Positions 22,001 to 28,580 of a stretch of DNA of 64,000 nt are shown one piece after another. How positions within the stretch are numbered: position 1 is the first letter of the stretch; every line of letters starts with the position of its first letter. A model generated the notes under the pieces. That model did no database searches, was not told the origin of the DNA, and worked only from the letters and a program-made list of their open reading frames with translations. The translations under genes and the position numbers were made by a program. Origin of the DNA: Silvimonas iriomotensis (GTDB lineage: Bacteria; Pseudomonadota; Gammaproteobacteria; Burkholderiales; Chitinibacteraceae); NCBI RefSeq assembly GCF_014645535.1, contig NZ_BMLX01000001.1, forward strand, positions 861,169 to 925,168, given 5' to 3'.

Positions 22001-25000
22001 ATCATTGGTAGTGCCCTCGGCCACCACTGCGGTAACGCGGTAGCGGATGACCTCGCCAATGGTGACGTCTTCTGTCGGCGCATTGGTCGGATTGGGGGCG
22101 GCCGTGGCGGGCAAGCCGCCAACGCGGGAAACAATCAGACCTTGTTCGACCGGAATCACCAGCGTGTTGGCTACGCGGTAATCGTTGAGTGCGCCGGAAT
22201 TCAATAACCCGTCTGTGCCGGTGCGCTCGCCGTTGGCCTGGCCTGAACTGGCCTGGGTGCCATCCAGACTGGTCCATTGCACGGTGGCGGTATTGCTGAA
22301 GTTCTGTTCGCTGGCCGCTGCGGCCACCACGGTCCCGGTGACGTGCAGCACAATCGACCCGCCCTTGGGGATGTCGATATTGGCGCCAGTGACGGATGAC
22401 AAAGTGTGGCCGACCAGCTGGAAGTCCCCGCCGCTGTTATTGGTGGCGTTGCCGTTGTAGGTCACGCTGACGAGGCTCAGGCCGGTCAACTCGCTGGGCA
22501 GCAGGTCCTGGAAATTGATGTCGAAGGCGTTGTAATCAGTGCTGGCACTGCCATTGCTGATGGTGATGGTGTAATCGACCGTATCGCCTTCATCCACGCC
22601 CAGCGTGGAGCCACCGGTATAAGACTGCGTCACTTGCAGGGTGGGTTCGACCACCACGGCAGTCGGGGTGGGGAGGCTCTGGTTGACGGTACGGTTGGCG
22701 GCGGCGGTGCCATTGGGCGTATCGCCGTCCGGATCGCTATAGGTGATGCGCGCGGTTACCGGGAGTTGCGTGCCGGCCTGGTTGCTGGCGACGTTGTCGG
22801 CAATCAGCTGTACGCGAATCACAAAACTGTTGTTGGTGGTGACGTTGTCGGCCGTGGCGCTGGCGGCTGTAAATGTCCAGTGCGCGCCGACGCCATCGTT
22901 GCCCAGCGTGCCGCCAGACAAGCCCGACATGCTGCCAAGGGTGACGGTGCCGGCAAAATTGGTGGTCAGCGCCGTGCTGGCCGCGCTGGTGGTGATCACC
23001 TGATAGCCCAGGCCGCCGTTGAAAGTGGTGTCCAGCCGCATGCCGGCGGGAATCAACCCGTCCAGCGAGAGCGTCTGCGTGGCGCCTTCAGGCAGGGTGA
23101 CGACGAGGTCGTACAGCATGCCTTCGCCAATCACCAGGTTGTTGCCGGTGGTGTGGCTGGCGGTGGAGTCGCCGTCGGGTGCGGTGGTGCTGCTGCCGCC
23201 GGCAAAGACCGCGTTGACGGTCGGGGCGGCGACTTGTTCGCCGGTCTTGGCGGTCAGGTCAACCGGGGTGAAGTCCGCGCCGCCTTCCACGCTGGCGTAG
23301 TTGCTCAGTATGGCGGTGGTCTGCATGGTGGTGGATGCAGCGATGGCATCGACTACCTTCACGTCATAGGTAATGACCACCACGTTCTGGCCACTGGTAT
23401 CGGCCGTGGTGCCGCTGCGGCCAGGCAGCAAAGATGCCGTGCCGTTGTGATCCAGGAAAGTGATGGTATTGCCGCTGACCTGGTAATCCGTGCCCAGTAC
23501 CAGCAAAGTGCCGTCGCCACGATAAATCTGCAGGTCAGCCGCCGCCAGCGAACCGCCGGAAAACTGCAGCCCGGGCGGGATGGTGACGCTGGTGACGACA
23601 TCGTAAGCGCCACCGCCGCCGGAGTTCTCGATGGCCGTTGCCAGCCGCAGGCTGTCGCCGCCATCAATACCGGTAATGGTGCCCGCCACGGTAGACAGAT
23701 CGGTCACGCTGTTGCTGAACGGCACGCCGGTGGTGCCTGGCGCAGCCCACGTGCCGGTGGTGCCGGTGATCACCCCGTTACCGGTGCTGGAGACCACGCC
23801 TTGTGTGATGGTCAGTACCGGTTCGGCCACGGACACAATGGTCGCCACGTCAGAGGACACCAGATGCTGCCCGGAAATGGTGGTGGTCTGGTCTGACTGC
23901 GCCAGTACGTTGAGTGAGCGCTGGTCCGCGTACGGCGTATCGCCCACTTTCAGCGTAAAGGTCACCACGATCTTGCTGCCGCTGGTGGCGGCAGTGGCGT
24001 AGTCGCCAAAGTGGAACACCACTGCATTGCCCGCTGCCGTGGTAACGCTGGTTACCGGGCCGGCATTGGTGTTGCCGCTGCCGATCGCCCACGTGCCGAC
24101 GCCCGTGCCCTGGCTCCAGTTGATGCTTGAGAGATCAAACAGCGGCAGTGGCAGATAGGCCGTGAGCGTGAAGTTTTCATAATCGCTGGTGACAAGGTCA
24201 TAGCTCATCTCGAACGTCACGACGTCGCCCGGGTTGAGTTCGCCGCTGGAGGGCGGCGTGCTGCCGTTCACGCCGGTGATCTCGATATCGATATTGCTGG
24301 TGCCGATGGTCGAGGTGGTGCTGGAGGTATCCGTGACCGTGCTGCCGGTCAGGTTGACGCGATCGACCATCAGCGTGCCGCTGACCGTGGCGCTATTGCC
24401 CAGCGTGTCGCCTTCGTTGATCTCGCTTTGCGGGTGGCTGCTGGTATAGGCCTGGTTGACCAGTACGGTGTAGTGGATGGTGCCGGTGGTCGCGCCTTGC
24501 TGGGTGTTGTCGAAGGCCAGGTCGCCCACCAGCGCGCCCAGCATGCCGGCGTTCAGGATGGAGCCGGCAATATCGAAACGCAGCGTGGTGGTGCCGTCGG
24601 CATTGACCGTGCTGGTGTAGCTCAGCGCAACCGTGTGCGATACCCCGTTGATGCTGAAGGTGAATGTCGGCGTGCCGGTCACGGTCTGGCCGTCACTTGC
24701 CGTATCGGTCAGCACAAACGAGCCATTACGGGTCAGCGTCTGGCCGATGGCAAAGAAATCCGAGATAGCCAGATCAAGCTGGTAATCCAGCGTGTCGCCC
24801 GGGGTGATGCCAGGCGTGCCGACGTCATTGGTGTCGGTGACGGTTTTCTGCACCGTGAGCGCCTTGGCAACAAACGTGCCGCCCGTGCCGTCGCCCGAGC
24901 CGGAAAAATCAATCGTGGTGGCCGGTGGCGTCACGTCCCGCGGGTCCAGCGGCACCCACTCGCCGCTGGCGGTTGGCGTGCCGAAGGTAATGGCGACATT

Positions 25001-26761
25001 GGCGCCCGTTTGCGGATTGAGCACAGGCTGGCCGTTGGCGTCTGCCTCCGGCACATAAAAACTGACCACCACATCCACCGGGGCCGAAATGCTGCTGTAG
25101 GTCACGGTGTAGCTGCTGATGTACAGCGGTTGCGCGGCAATCGCAGCGGCGATGGCAGTCGGGTTGGTCAGTACGGTGCCGTCATGCAAGGTCAGCGACG
25201 TGACCGTGCCGCCGTTGCTGGGGGTGATGGCGGTGACCTGCACGTTGTCCGGCATGGGCTGGGTGACCACCACGTTATCAATGGTCTGGCCCGGTGCCGG
25301 GGTAATGGTGACGGTTTCGGTGTGCTGGAAGTTGGGGCCAGTCACCGTTTCGCCTTCGGGCATCTGCACGCTCTGGGTCAGCGTGACCACGGTCGGGTGT
25401 ACGGTAAAACTGGCGGTGGCCGTGCCGACAATGCTGGGGTCGGTGGTCGGGTTGTCCAGCGAATCGTTACCAAACTGGAAGCCGCCGCGCGCCTTGACCA
25501 GCAGATCGGGCGAGGCGTTGGAAAGACTGGTATCGGCCAGATCGCTCAGCGTGGCGGTGACCTGCACGGTAATGGCAGGCTGTGACTGGCTGACGCTGCC
25601 AAACGGCAGTTGCAGTACCACCATCTGGTCGCCAGCGCGCAAGCCATAGGTGGCTGCGTTGATGACCAGCGCGTTGCCGTTGCTGTCTTTGGCCAGTGGG
25701 TGAGTGGCGTTGCCGTTGGCGTCAAACGTGACTACGTAGGCGGTGACGGGTTGCCCCAGATAAGTGGCCGACACAAAACTCAGGCCGTCATTGCCGTCCT
25801 TGCCGGTGGCGGGCATGAACAGGTCTATGAAGGGCGCATAGCCCACCTGGCTGGAGGCGTTGGTCAAAGTGACATTGAAGGTCACCTGATCGCCCAGCAA
25901 GACGCTTGTCGTGCCGGTGCCGATGGTTACGCTCGGGCTGGCGTTGGCCAGTAACTCGCCGTAATGCGAAATCGCGTTGTCGCTCAGTGCGATGTGTCGG
26001 TCGATGACGCCGCTGGAGACCTCCAGTACCCAGTCGCCACCCGCACTGGCCGCGCCGGTGTCGTTGCTGGACGCCGCCACGCCCGCGCCGGTGATGCTGG
26101 CCAGCGTGTTGACCAGCGCCTGGCCTTGCGTGCCGGCGCCCACATCGCAGCCGTACAGGAAAATATCTGCGCCTGCGGTCAACTCGCTGCGCCAGTTGCT
26201 CATGCTGCTGGCCAGGCTTTGCAGTGTCTGGGCGTCATAAATGCGGTTGCCCAGCGTGAACTGGCCGGCGGCCCCGTGCGAAAAAATCTGGATGGAATCG
26301 GCCTTGCCCATGCCGGCCAGCGCTGCGGAAATAGCGCTGATGGCGTCGTCGCCGGCGTTGATGATCAAGACCTGGCTGTTTTGCGGCAGATCGGTCAGCA
26401 GGGTCTGGTAGTTGTCGACCCGGCTGTCGATCACCACCAGGTTGCGTGCCGGGGTGGCCGCCGCAGCGGTTGCGCCATCGCGGGCTTGCGGTGTGCTGGT
26501 GTCGCTGCCGGCTTTGCTGGCGGTGGCGCCGTCACGTGCTTGCGGGGTGTCGGTGCCGGTATTGGCGTGCGCGGCCGTGGCGCCGTTGCGGGCGATGGGG
26601 GCAACGGTTTTGTCGGCGCTCTGGGCGTGTGTATCGGCCTGGTGTTGATGGTGCTCAACGCTGGCCGCGACTGCACCGTCAAACAGGATTCTGGGTTCCA
26701 GGGCCAGCGCCCTGGCCTGAGGTCGCAAATGGGCCGGACTACGCGTGGTGTGCTGTGGCAT
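16088..26761 (-). CDS. giant surface adhesin: DUF4347 head, isopeptide/DUF11-like modules, SdrD-like and nine VCBS-type repeats
   Basis: The product has about 3557 residues. The N-terminus carries LALEPRILFDGA, typical of DUF4347 proteins. DUF4347 spans about 107-272 with IFSHGAAGQF and FLYGCDVGAG. Next come many Ig-like/DUF11-type modules (about 280-1900), an SdrD-B-like domain (about 1907-2030, SGTLWDD ... ANFGYVQ), a cadherin-like module, and nine VCBS-type repeats with GNVLTNDTDVD (about 2161-3360). The C-terminus is His-rich and ends QTDLAHEA. No GGxGxDxLx RTX repeats are visible, so a classical calcium-dependent type I signal is not evident. The start at 26761 is chosen over 27076 because the extra 105 codons encode an unlikely leader. 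No classical signal peptide follows. It probably acts in attachment or biofilm. Confidence 0.85.
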   Translation of the reverse strand: MPQHTTRSPAHLRPQARALALEPRILFDGAVAASVEHHQHQADTHAQSADKTVAPIARNGATAAHANTGTDTPQARDGATASKAGSDTSTPQARDGATAAAATPARNLVVIDSRVDNYQTLLTDLPQNSQVLIINAGDDAISAISAALAGMGKADSIQIFSHGAAGQFTLGNRIYDAQTLQSLASSMSNWRSELTAGADIFLYGCDVGAGTQGQALVNTLASITGAGVAASSNDTGAASAGGDWVLEVSSGVIDRHIALSDNAISHYGELLANASPSVTIGTGTTSVLLGDQVTFNVTLTNASSQVGYAPFIDLFMPATGKDGNDGLSFVSATYLGQPVTAYVVTFDANGNATHPLAKDSNGNALVINAATYGLRAGDQMVVLQLPFGSVSQSQPAITVQVTATLSDLADTSLSNASPDLLVKARGGFQFGNDSLDNPTTDPSIVGTATASFTVHPTVVTLTQSVQMPEGETVTGPNFQHTETVTITPAPGQTIDNVVVTQPMPDNVQVTAITPSNGGTVTSLTLHDGTVLTNPTAIAAAIAAQPLYISSYTVTYSSISAPVDVVVSFYVPEADANGQPVLNPQTGANVAITFGTPTASGEWVPLDPRDVTPPATTIDFSGSGDGTGGTFVAKALTVQKTVTDTNDVGTPGITPGDTLDYQLDLAISDFFAIGQTLTRNGSFVLTDTASDGQTVTGTPTFTFSINGVSHTVALSYTSTVNADGTTTLRFDIAGSILNAGMLGALVGDLAFDNTQQGATTGTIHYTVLVNQAYTSSHPQSEINEGDTLGNSATVSGTLMVDRVNLTGSTVTDTSSTTSTIGTSNIDIEITGVNGSTPPSSGELNPGDVVTFEMSYDLVTSDYENFTLTAYLPLPLFDLSSINWSQGTGVGTWAIGSGNTNAGPVTSVTTAAGNAVVFHFGDYATAATSGSKIVVTFTLKVGDTPYADQRSLNVLAQSDQTTTISGQHLVSSDVATIVSVAEPVLTITQGVVSSTGNGVITGTTGTWAAPGTTGVPFSNSVTDLSTVAGTITGIDGGDSLRLATAIENSGGGGAYDVVTSVTIPPGLQFSGGSLAAADLQIYRGDGTLLVLGTDYQVSGNTITFLDHNGTASLLPGRSGTTADTSGQNVVVITYDVKVVDAIAASTTMQTTAILSNYASVEGGADFTPVDLTAKTGEQVAAPTVNAVFAGGSSTTAPDGDSTASHTTGNNLVIGEGMLYDLVVTLPEGATQTLSLDGLIPAGMRLDTTFNGGLGYQVITTSAASTALTTNFAGTVTLGSMSGLSGGTLGNDGVGAHWTFTAASATADNVTTNNSFVIRVQLIADNVASNQAGTQLPVTARITYSDPDGDTPNGTAAANRTVNQSLPTPTAVVVEPTLQVTQSYTGGSTLGVDEGDTVDYTITISNGSASTDYNAFDINFQDLLPSELTGLSLVSVTYNGNATNNSGGDFQLVGHTLSSVTGANIDIPKGGSIVLHVTGTVVAAAASEQNFSNTATVQWTSLDGTQASSGQANGERTGTDGLLNSGALNDYRVANTLVIPVEQGLIVSRVGGLPATAAPNPTNAPTEDVTIGEVIRYRVTAVVAEGTTNDYVLQVTLQNGLQFIDDGSSKLALVSDQGLITSSFSDLVTGGSLDVTGSRDTAIGQNITADLSGAAPNAAFNTAAHLTVTTDSNGNQVLQFHLGTLNNPDNDPNLEGISLEFNVRVMNQASNVAGAALAVSAQTQSGSTVLAHSDAISEKIVEPVLSGLNKQIVQFDPNTSGSTGTAQVALSFTAGGTIPAYNAELTDGYPAGSNLTGLTLVINGTSYDINSSSIPSSLGFSYSVTGNTITADFAELDPGTTVKLTYQITLPNSATVASTNARLTWTSLPDSFTNWGGSTVGTAATTTGERTGSGVAANNYVLTEGAGLGLISGTLWDDTASATSSTTPDGPPLAGQTVTLTWAGADGNLATTADNLTYTATTDANGQYHFGDLAAGVYQITTNAGIFSYGSIGNVAVRIDSDSSTPLGQVNLTLGESAAGTANFGYVQQNDAPVNHLPSPPTGLEDIPFAISGVSISDVDAGNGTMTVTLGVLHGKLNLTPTTGVIITGQGTGNVVLSGNITNINTALATLTYLGNQDYNGTDTLTILTNDNGNFGDHNGNGIPGEAGDALTAQNTLQINITPVNDAPVGVNDAASATEAGGSFNNTIGVDPRGNVLTNDTDVDIATNGDSLHVVSVLPTGGTSGNVPGVGTGTFAGQYGTLTISADGGYLYTVDNNNAAVQALRTAGQHLVDSFTYTLADTAGAQSTAVLVVTIHGANDTPVGVVDNGLATEAGGVNNGTPGGNATGNVLTNDTDVDSAANGEVLHVSGVRNQPAASNSPLTPVNSGTTSANGTQIVGAYGTLTIGADGTYRYVVDNNNAAVQALVPGTTLQDTFSYQVTDAGGLNDLANIIITVQGAYDNPVATDNTTHATAGSPGLGTPAIAGTGNVITDDNGQGVDHDVDAPDQVAGALTVTGARTGTEAAGGSMSSVTAGSTSASNALTLVGQYGSLHIGADGTYEYDVDSNNAAVQALPAGATLTETFSYRLSDSHGLTDVAQLVVTVTGVNDPPVPTADTAHAVEAGGTNNQTPGINPTGNVLTNDRDPDGDAMTVTGIQTSSGTIGTVGTALVGAHGTLTLGANGQYSYVVNNNDPAVQALRTAGDQITDQFTYTVSDSHGASASTTLTVTITGQNDAPVGVNDTGNATEAGGTANATPGSDATGNVLTNDTDVDAGDSKTVNGGHAGTLAAGGSFTAITAPTTLTGQYGTLTLQPDGSYNYVVDNSNATVNALAPGQTLTDSFSYQLRDTAGLTGTAQLDISVHGANDAPTAQLDLNYALSDNGQGQQVNANGNVMNNDRDPDNGDTITVTGGARGAASTNPTLDPVAAGSSVTAGSPLTLVGTYGTLTLGADGTYQYVIDINNPVVQTLTGSSFRLEQFAYQITDSGGLTATATLDIVVRGRNDPPEPLPDAAVAVEAGGLHNSTPGVNPSGNVLDNDSDPDNGDVLNVTTVRTATGTPVNAGTTLQGQYGQLNMNSDGTWTYTVDNSLPAVEALRTAGQTLTEQFTYTASDQWGLTADSTLTIVIAGRNDTPVAVDDTTTAIEAGGTHNGTAGLNPTGNVLTNDTDVDSTANGETKAVGNFANSNGQSAQAGSALAGQFGTLTINADGTYQYVVDNSNSQVDALQQGQTLTEVYTYQMHDADGATSTARLSITIQGRNDAPVANPDSNVASDQFPAPQATGNVLTNDTDVDNGDHLTVAAVHTGQPTDTGTQGQLGQPLAGQYGTLILNANGTYSYQIDLTNPDVLKAAGAGQVLHDTFTYTVTDLAGATSQATLTLNLDISQPYVPPPSPPDTNGDIGPHYDNGYTPPYTASFYRSVDPVVYVTPEVQVVDAQLEVSAWEADGSNLYLGGLQNPIALSIGAGLGLIPDVHVANSVHQSQRDSALDQAWLMGRQSRTNLTADGLLDNPSVFALTQKNMTEHPVVQHHATPHHGHRPVPHHAAPRTAAGFKAQLEAASTTLPASLRRTTPQLQTDLAHEA
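16690..20290 (-). repeat. nine tandem VCBS-type repeat units within the adhesin
   Basis: Units begin at ND(A/T/P)PV motifs encoded near 20278, 19878, 19458, 19012, 18635, 18236, 17826, 17441 and 17055. Spacing is 377-446 bp, about 126-149 residues per unit. Each has a GNVLTNDxDxD-like turn and ends in a V(T/V)(I/V)xGxND junction. Unit 3 (about 19458) is divergent: it starts YDNPV and has an insertion in the Asp-rich turn. The units are diverged enough that the DNA is not a simple identical repeat. Confidence 0.85.
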
Positions 26762-27234
26762 GCGGACTCTCTGTAACAACTCACCCTGCCTGGAAAGCGC
26801 ACATGCCTCATTGCATGTGTGACTTTTAAGACCGGAAAGAAATATGCAAGTAGCACCAAATATAGACAGAGACAAAAGAAAGACAAACGTGACAAGGCAG
26901 ATACAGCCGCAACTGTTGTGGGATGGCGCCGGTTTCTGGCCTGGTGGAGCAGGGGCGGGCAGGCTGGCGTGGGTGGGTGATGCCGCAGCCTTGGTGTTCC
27001 CGGAGTCTGGATTGTGGTCCGGCAGCCAGGCCGGTGGCGCTTCTGGCCCTGTATCAGTGCGCGTTTTCAGGAGCAAAAGCCAGGGATTTTCTTGCTTTTG
27101 CCTTATCGATTTCTTTCAATTCACTCAGTTTGTTTGTATCAATAGGGAGCGCGGACGCGCGCGTCTTGCTGGCCAGGCATTAGCCTCTCGCCCGTTCAAC
27201 GTGTTTTTCTCATCCGGATTTCCTGGAGGTCATC
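26762..27234. promoter_or_regulatory. divergent promoter region between adhesin and DUF2092 genes
   Basis: The stretch is 473 bp and gene-free. On the adhesin side a small stem-loop has arms CACATGC (26800-26806) and GCATGTG (26813-26819), in the likely 5' leader. No cyclic-di-GMP riboswitch pattern was recognised. No confident -35/-10 pair was found. Confidence 0.4.
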
Positions 27235-27999
27235 ATGCAGTCGCCTGCCAAATGGCTGTCCGCCATGCTGCTTGTCGTCAGTACAAGTGGCTATGCGGCA
27301 GATGAGGTTCAGTCCAAGCCCGTACTGAACCAGGACGTCATTAATCGCCTGATCGACATGGGCAACTATCTGCGCACCATCAAGCGCTTCAATGTGGCCG
27401 TGCAGGTAAGCCAGGATGTCGAGCTCGATTCCGGCTACAAGGTCAAGACGCTGGGCACGGTCGACATGACGGTTGATGGCCGCACGCATCTGGTGGCGCA
27501 TCTGGCCAGCGACCGCTACGTGCGCAGTTTTTACTACAACGGCACCCAATTCACCCAGTACTCGCCAGCGCTGAAGTACTACACCACGGTCAAGGCGGCA
27601 GACAATGTCTACGACATGCTGCATGAAGTAGAGGACTACTACGGCATTCAGGTGCCGCTGGAAGACTTGTTCCAGTTTGGTCGCGATCAGGACCAGATTG
27701 ATGCCCTGACCATGGCCGCTTATGTCGGGCCGTCAAAGGTGGCCGGCAAGACGTGCGACCACTACGCATTCAGCCAGCCCAATGCCGACTGGCAATTGTG
27801 GATCGCCAGAGAAGGCAACCCGTTGCCATGCCGCCTGGTGATCACCTCTACCGACAGTGAATCCAGACCAGAGTACTCGGCCGAATATCACTGGAATCTC
27901 AAACCGGCCATCAAATCGGGCGAGTTCACCTTCCAGCCTGGCAAGGGCGATATCGCCATCCCGCTGAAGAAAGCGGATGCCGATACGGCTGCGCAATGA
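27235..27999 (+). CDS. DUF2092 family exported protein
   Basis: The 254-residue product has a signal peptide (MQSPAKWLSAMLLVVSTSGYAAD). The body shows the LolA/LppX-like beta pattern of DUF2092: FNVAVQVSQDVELDSGYKV, TVDMTVDGRTHLVA, YYNGTQFTQYSP, then VAGKTCDHYAFSQPNADWQLWI. It is probably periplasmic and may bind a hydrophobic ligand, by fold analogy only. CTGGAGG lies before the ATG. The next gene starts 11 bp downstream, so they are co-transcribed with the Asn-rich protein and possibly the BCCT carrier. Confidence 0.8.
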   Translation: MQSPAKWLSAMLLVVSTSGYAADEVQSKPVLNQDVINRLIDMGNYLRTIKRFNVAVQVSQDVELDSGYKVKTLGTVDMTVDGRTHLVAHLASDRYVRSFYYNGTQFTQYSPALKYYTTVKAADNVYDMLHEVEDYYGIQVPLEDLFQFGRDQDQIDALTMAAYVGPSKVAGKTCDHYAFSQPNADWQLWIAREGNPLPCRLVITSTDSESRPEYSAEYHWNLKPAIKSGEFTFQPGKGDIAIPLKKADADTAAQ

Positions 28000-28010
28000 G
28001 GAGCACTGAC

Positions 28011-28511
28011 ATGAAAACCTCCCTGATTTTCAAGCCGGGCCTTGGCGTGCTGCTGGCTGCCAGTTTTGTGTTGATGACCGCCACCATGGATGCAAGCGCC
28101 CAGCGCGCGGCCAGGGCATCGGTGAATCACGCCGGTGGCGGCGGTGGTCGTCCGGCGGTGCAGAACAACCATGCCAACGTGCAGCGCAACTCCAACAATC
28201 GCAACAATGTGAACATCAACAACAGCCACAACAACGTGAACGTCAATCGCGACGTCAACGTGAACGTCGATGGCGATCGTGGTCGTTATTACGATGACCA
28301 CTATCACCCGGTGGCGACCGCAGCCGCCGTGACGGCGACCGTGGCCGTGACCTCGGCGGTGGTGGGTTCCATTGTCAACGCCAACCAGATGCCGTCCAGT
28401 TGCGTGCAGGTGATGCGGGGCAATACGGCGTATATGCAATGCGGCAATACTTGGTACCAGCCGCAGTACCAGGGCAGCAACGTCACCTATGTGGTGGTCA
28501 ACGCGCCCTGA
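28011..28511 (+). CDS. small exported Asn/Val-rich protein
   Basis: The 166-residue product has a signal peptide (MKTSLIFKPGLGVLLAASFVL ...). Next is a low-complexity Asn-rich tract with alternating NVNVN (about residues 60-90), a short hydrophobic Ala/Val/Thr segment (about 100-125), and a C-terminal domain with two conserved-looking Cys (SSCVQV and MQCGNTWYQP). The last part resembles small secreted proteins that often accompany DUF2092 genes. The start is at 28011, after GAGGAG. The function is unknown. The hydrophobic stretch could be a membrane anchor. Confidence 0.7.
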   Translation: MKTSLIFKPGLGVLLAASFVLMTATMDASAQRAARASVNHAGGGGGRPAVQNNHANVQRNSNNRNNVNINNSHNNVNVNRDVNVNVDGDRGRYYDDHYHPVATAAAVTATVAVTSAVVGSIVNANQMPSSCVQVMRGNTAYMQCGNTWYQPQYQGSNVTYVVVNAP

Positions 28512-28529
28512 GCATTGCATGTACTCAAA

Positions 28530-28566
28530 GGCCGGGTCAGCCCGTGGGGCTCATCCGGCCTGTTTT
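28530..28566 (+). terminator. stem-loop with T-rich tail before the BCCT gene
   Basis: Outer arms GGCCGG (28530-28535) and CCGGCC (28555-28560) enclose inner arms AGCCC (28539-28543) and GGGCT (28547-28551), followed by TGTTTT. It could terminate the DUF2092 unit or attenuate entry into the BCCT gene. Confidence 0.5.
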
Positions 28567-28580
28567 CAAGGAGCGATTTC

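Noticed and set aside
17630-23896. Several long plus-strand frames opposite the adhesin
   Set aside because: Their Gly/Val/Ala repeats mirror the repeated adhesin coding sequence; no domain or start signal supports them.
26762-27234. Cyclic-di-GMP riboswitch in the adhesin leader
   Set aside because: The conserved GEMM core sequences were not found on the minus strand; only a small hairpin is present.
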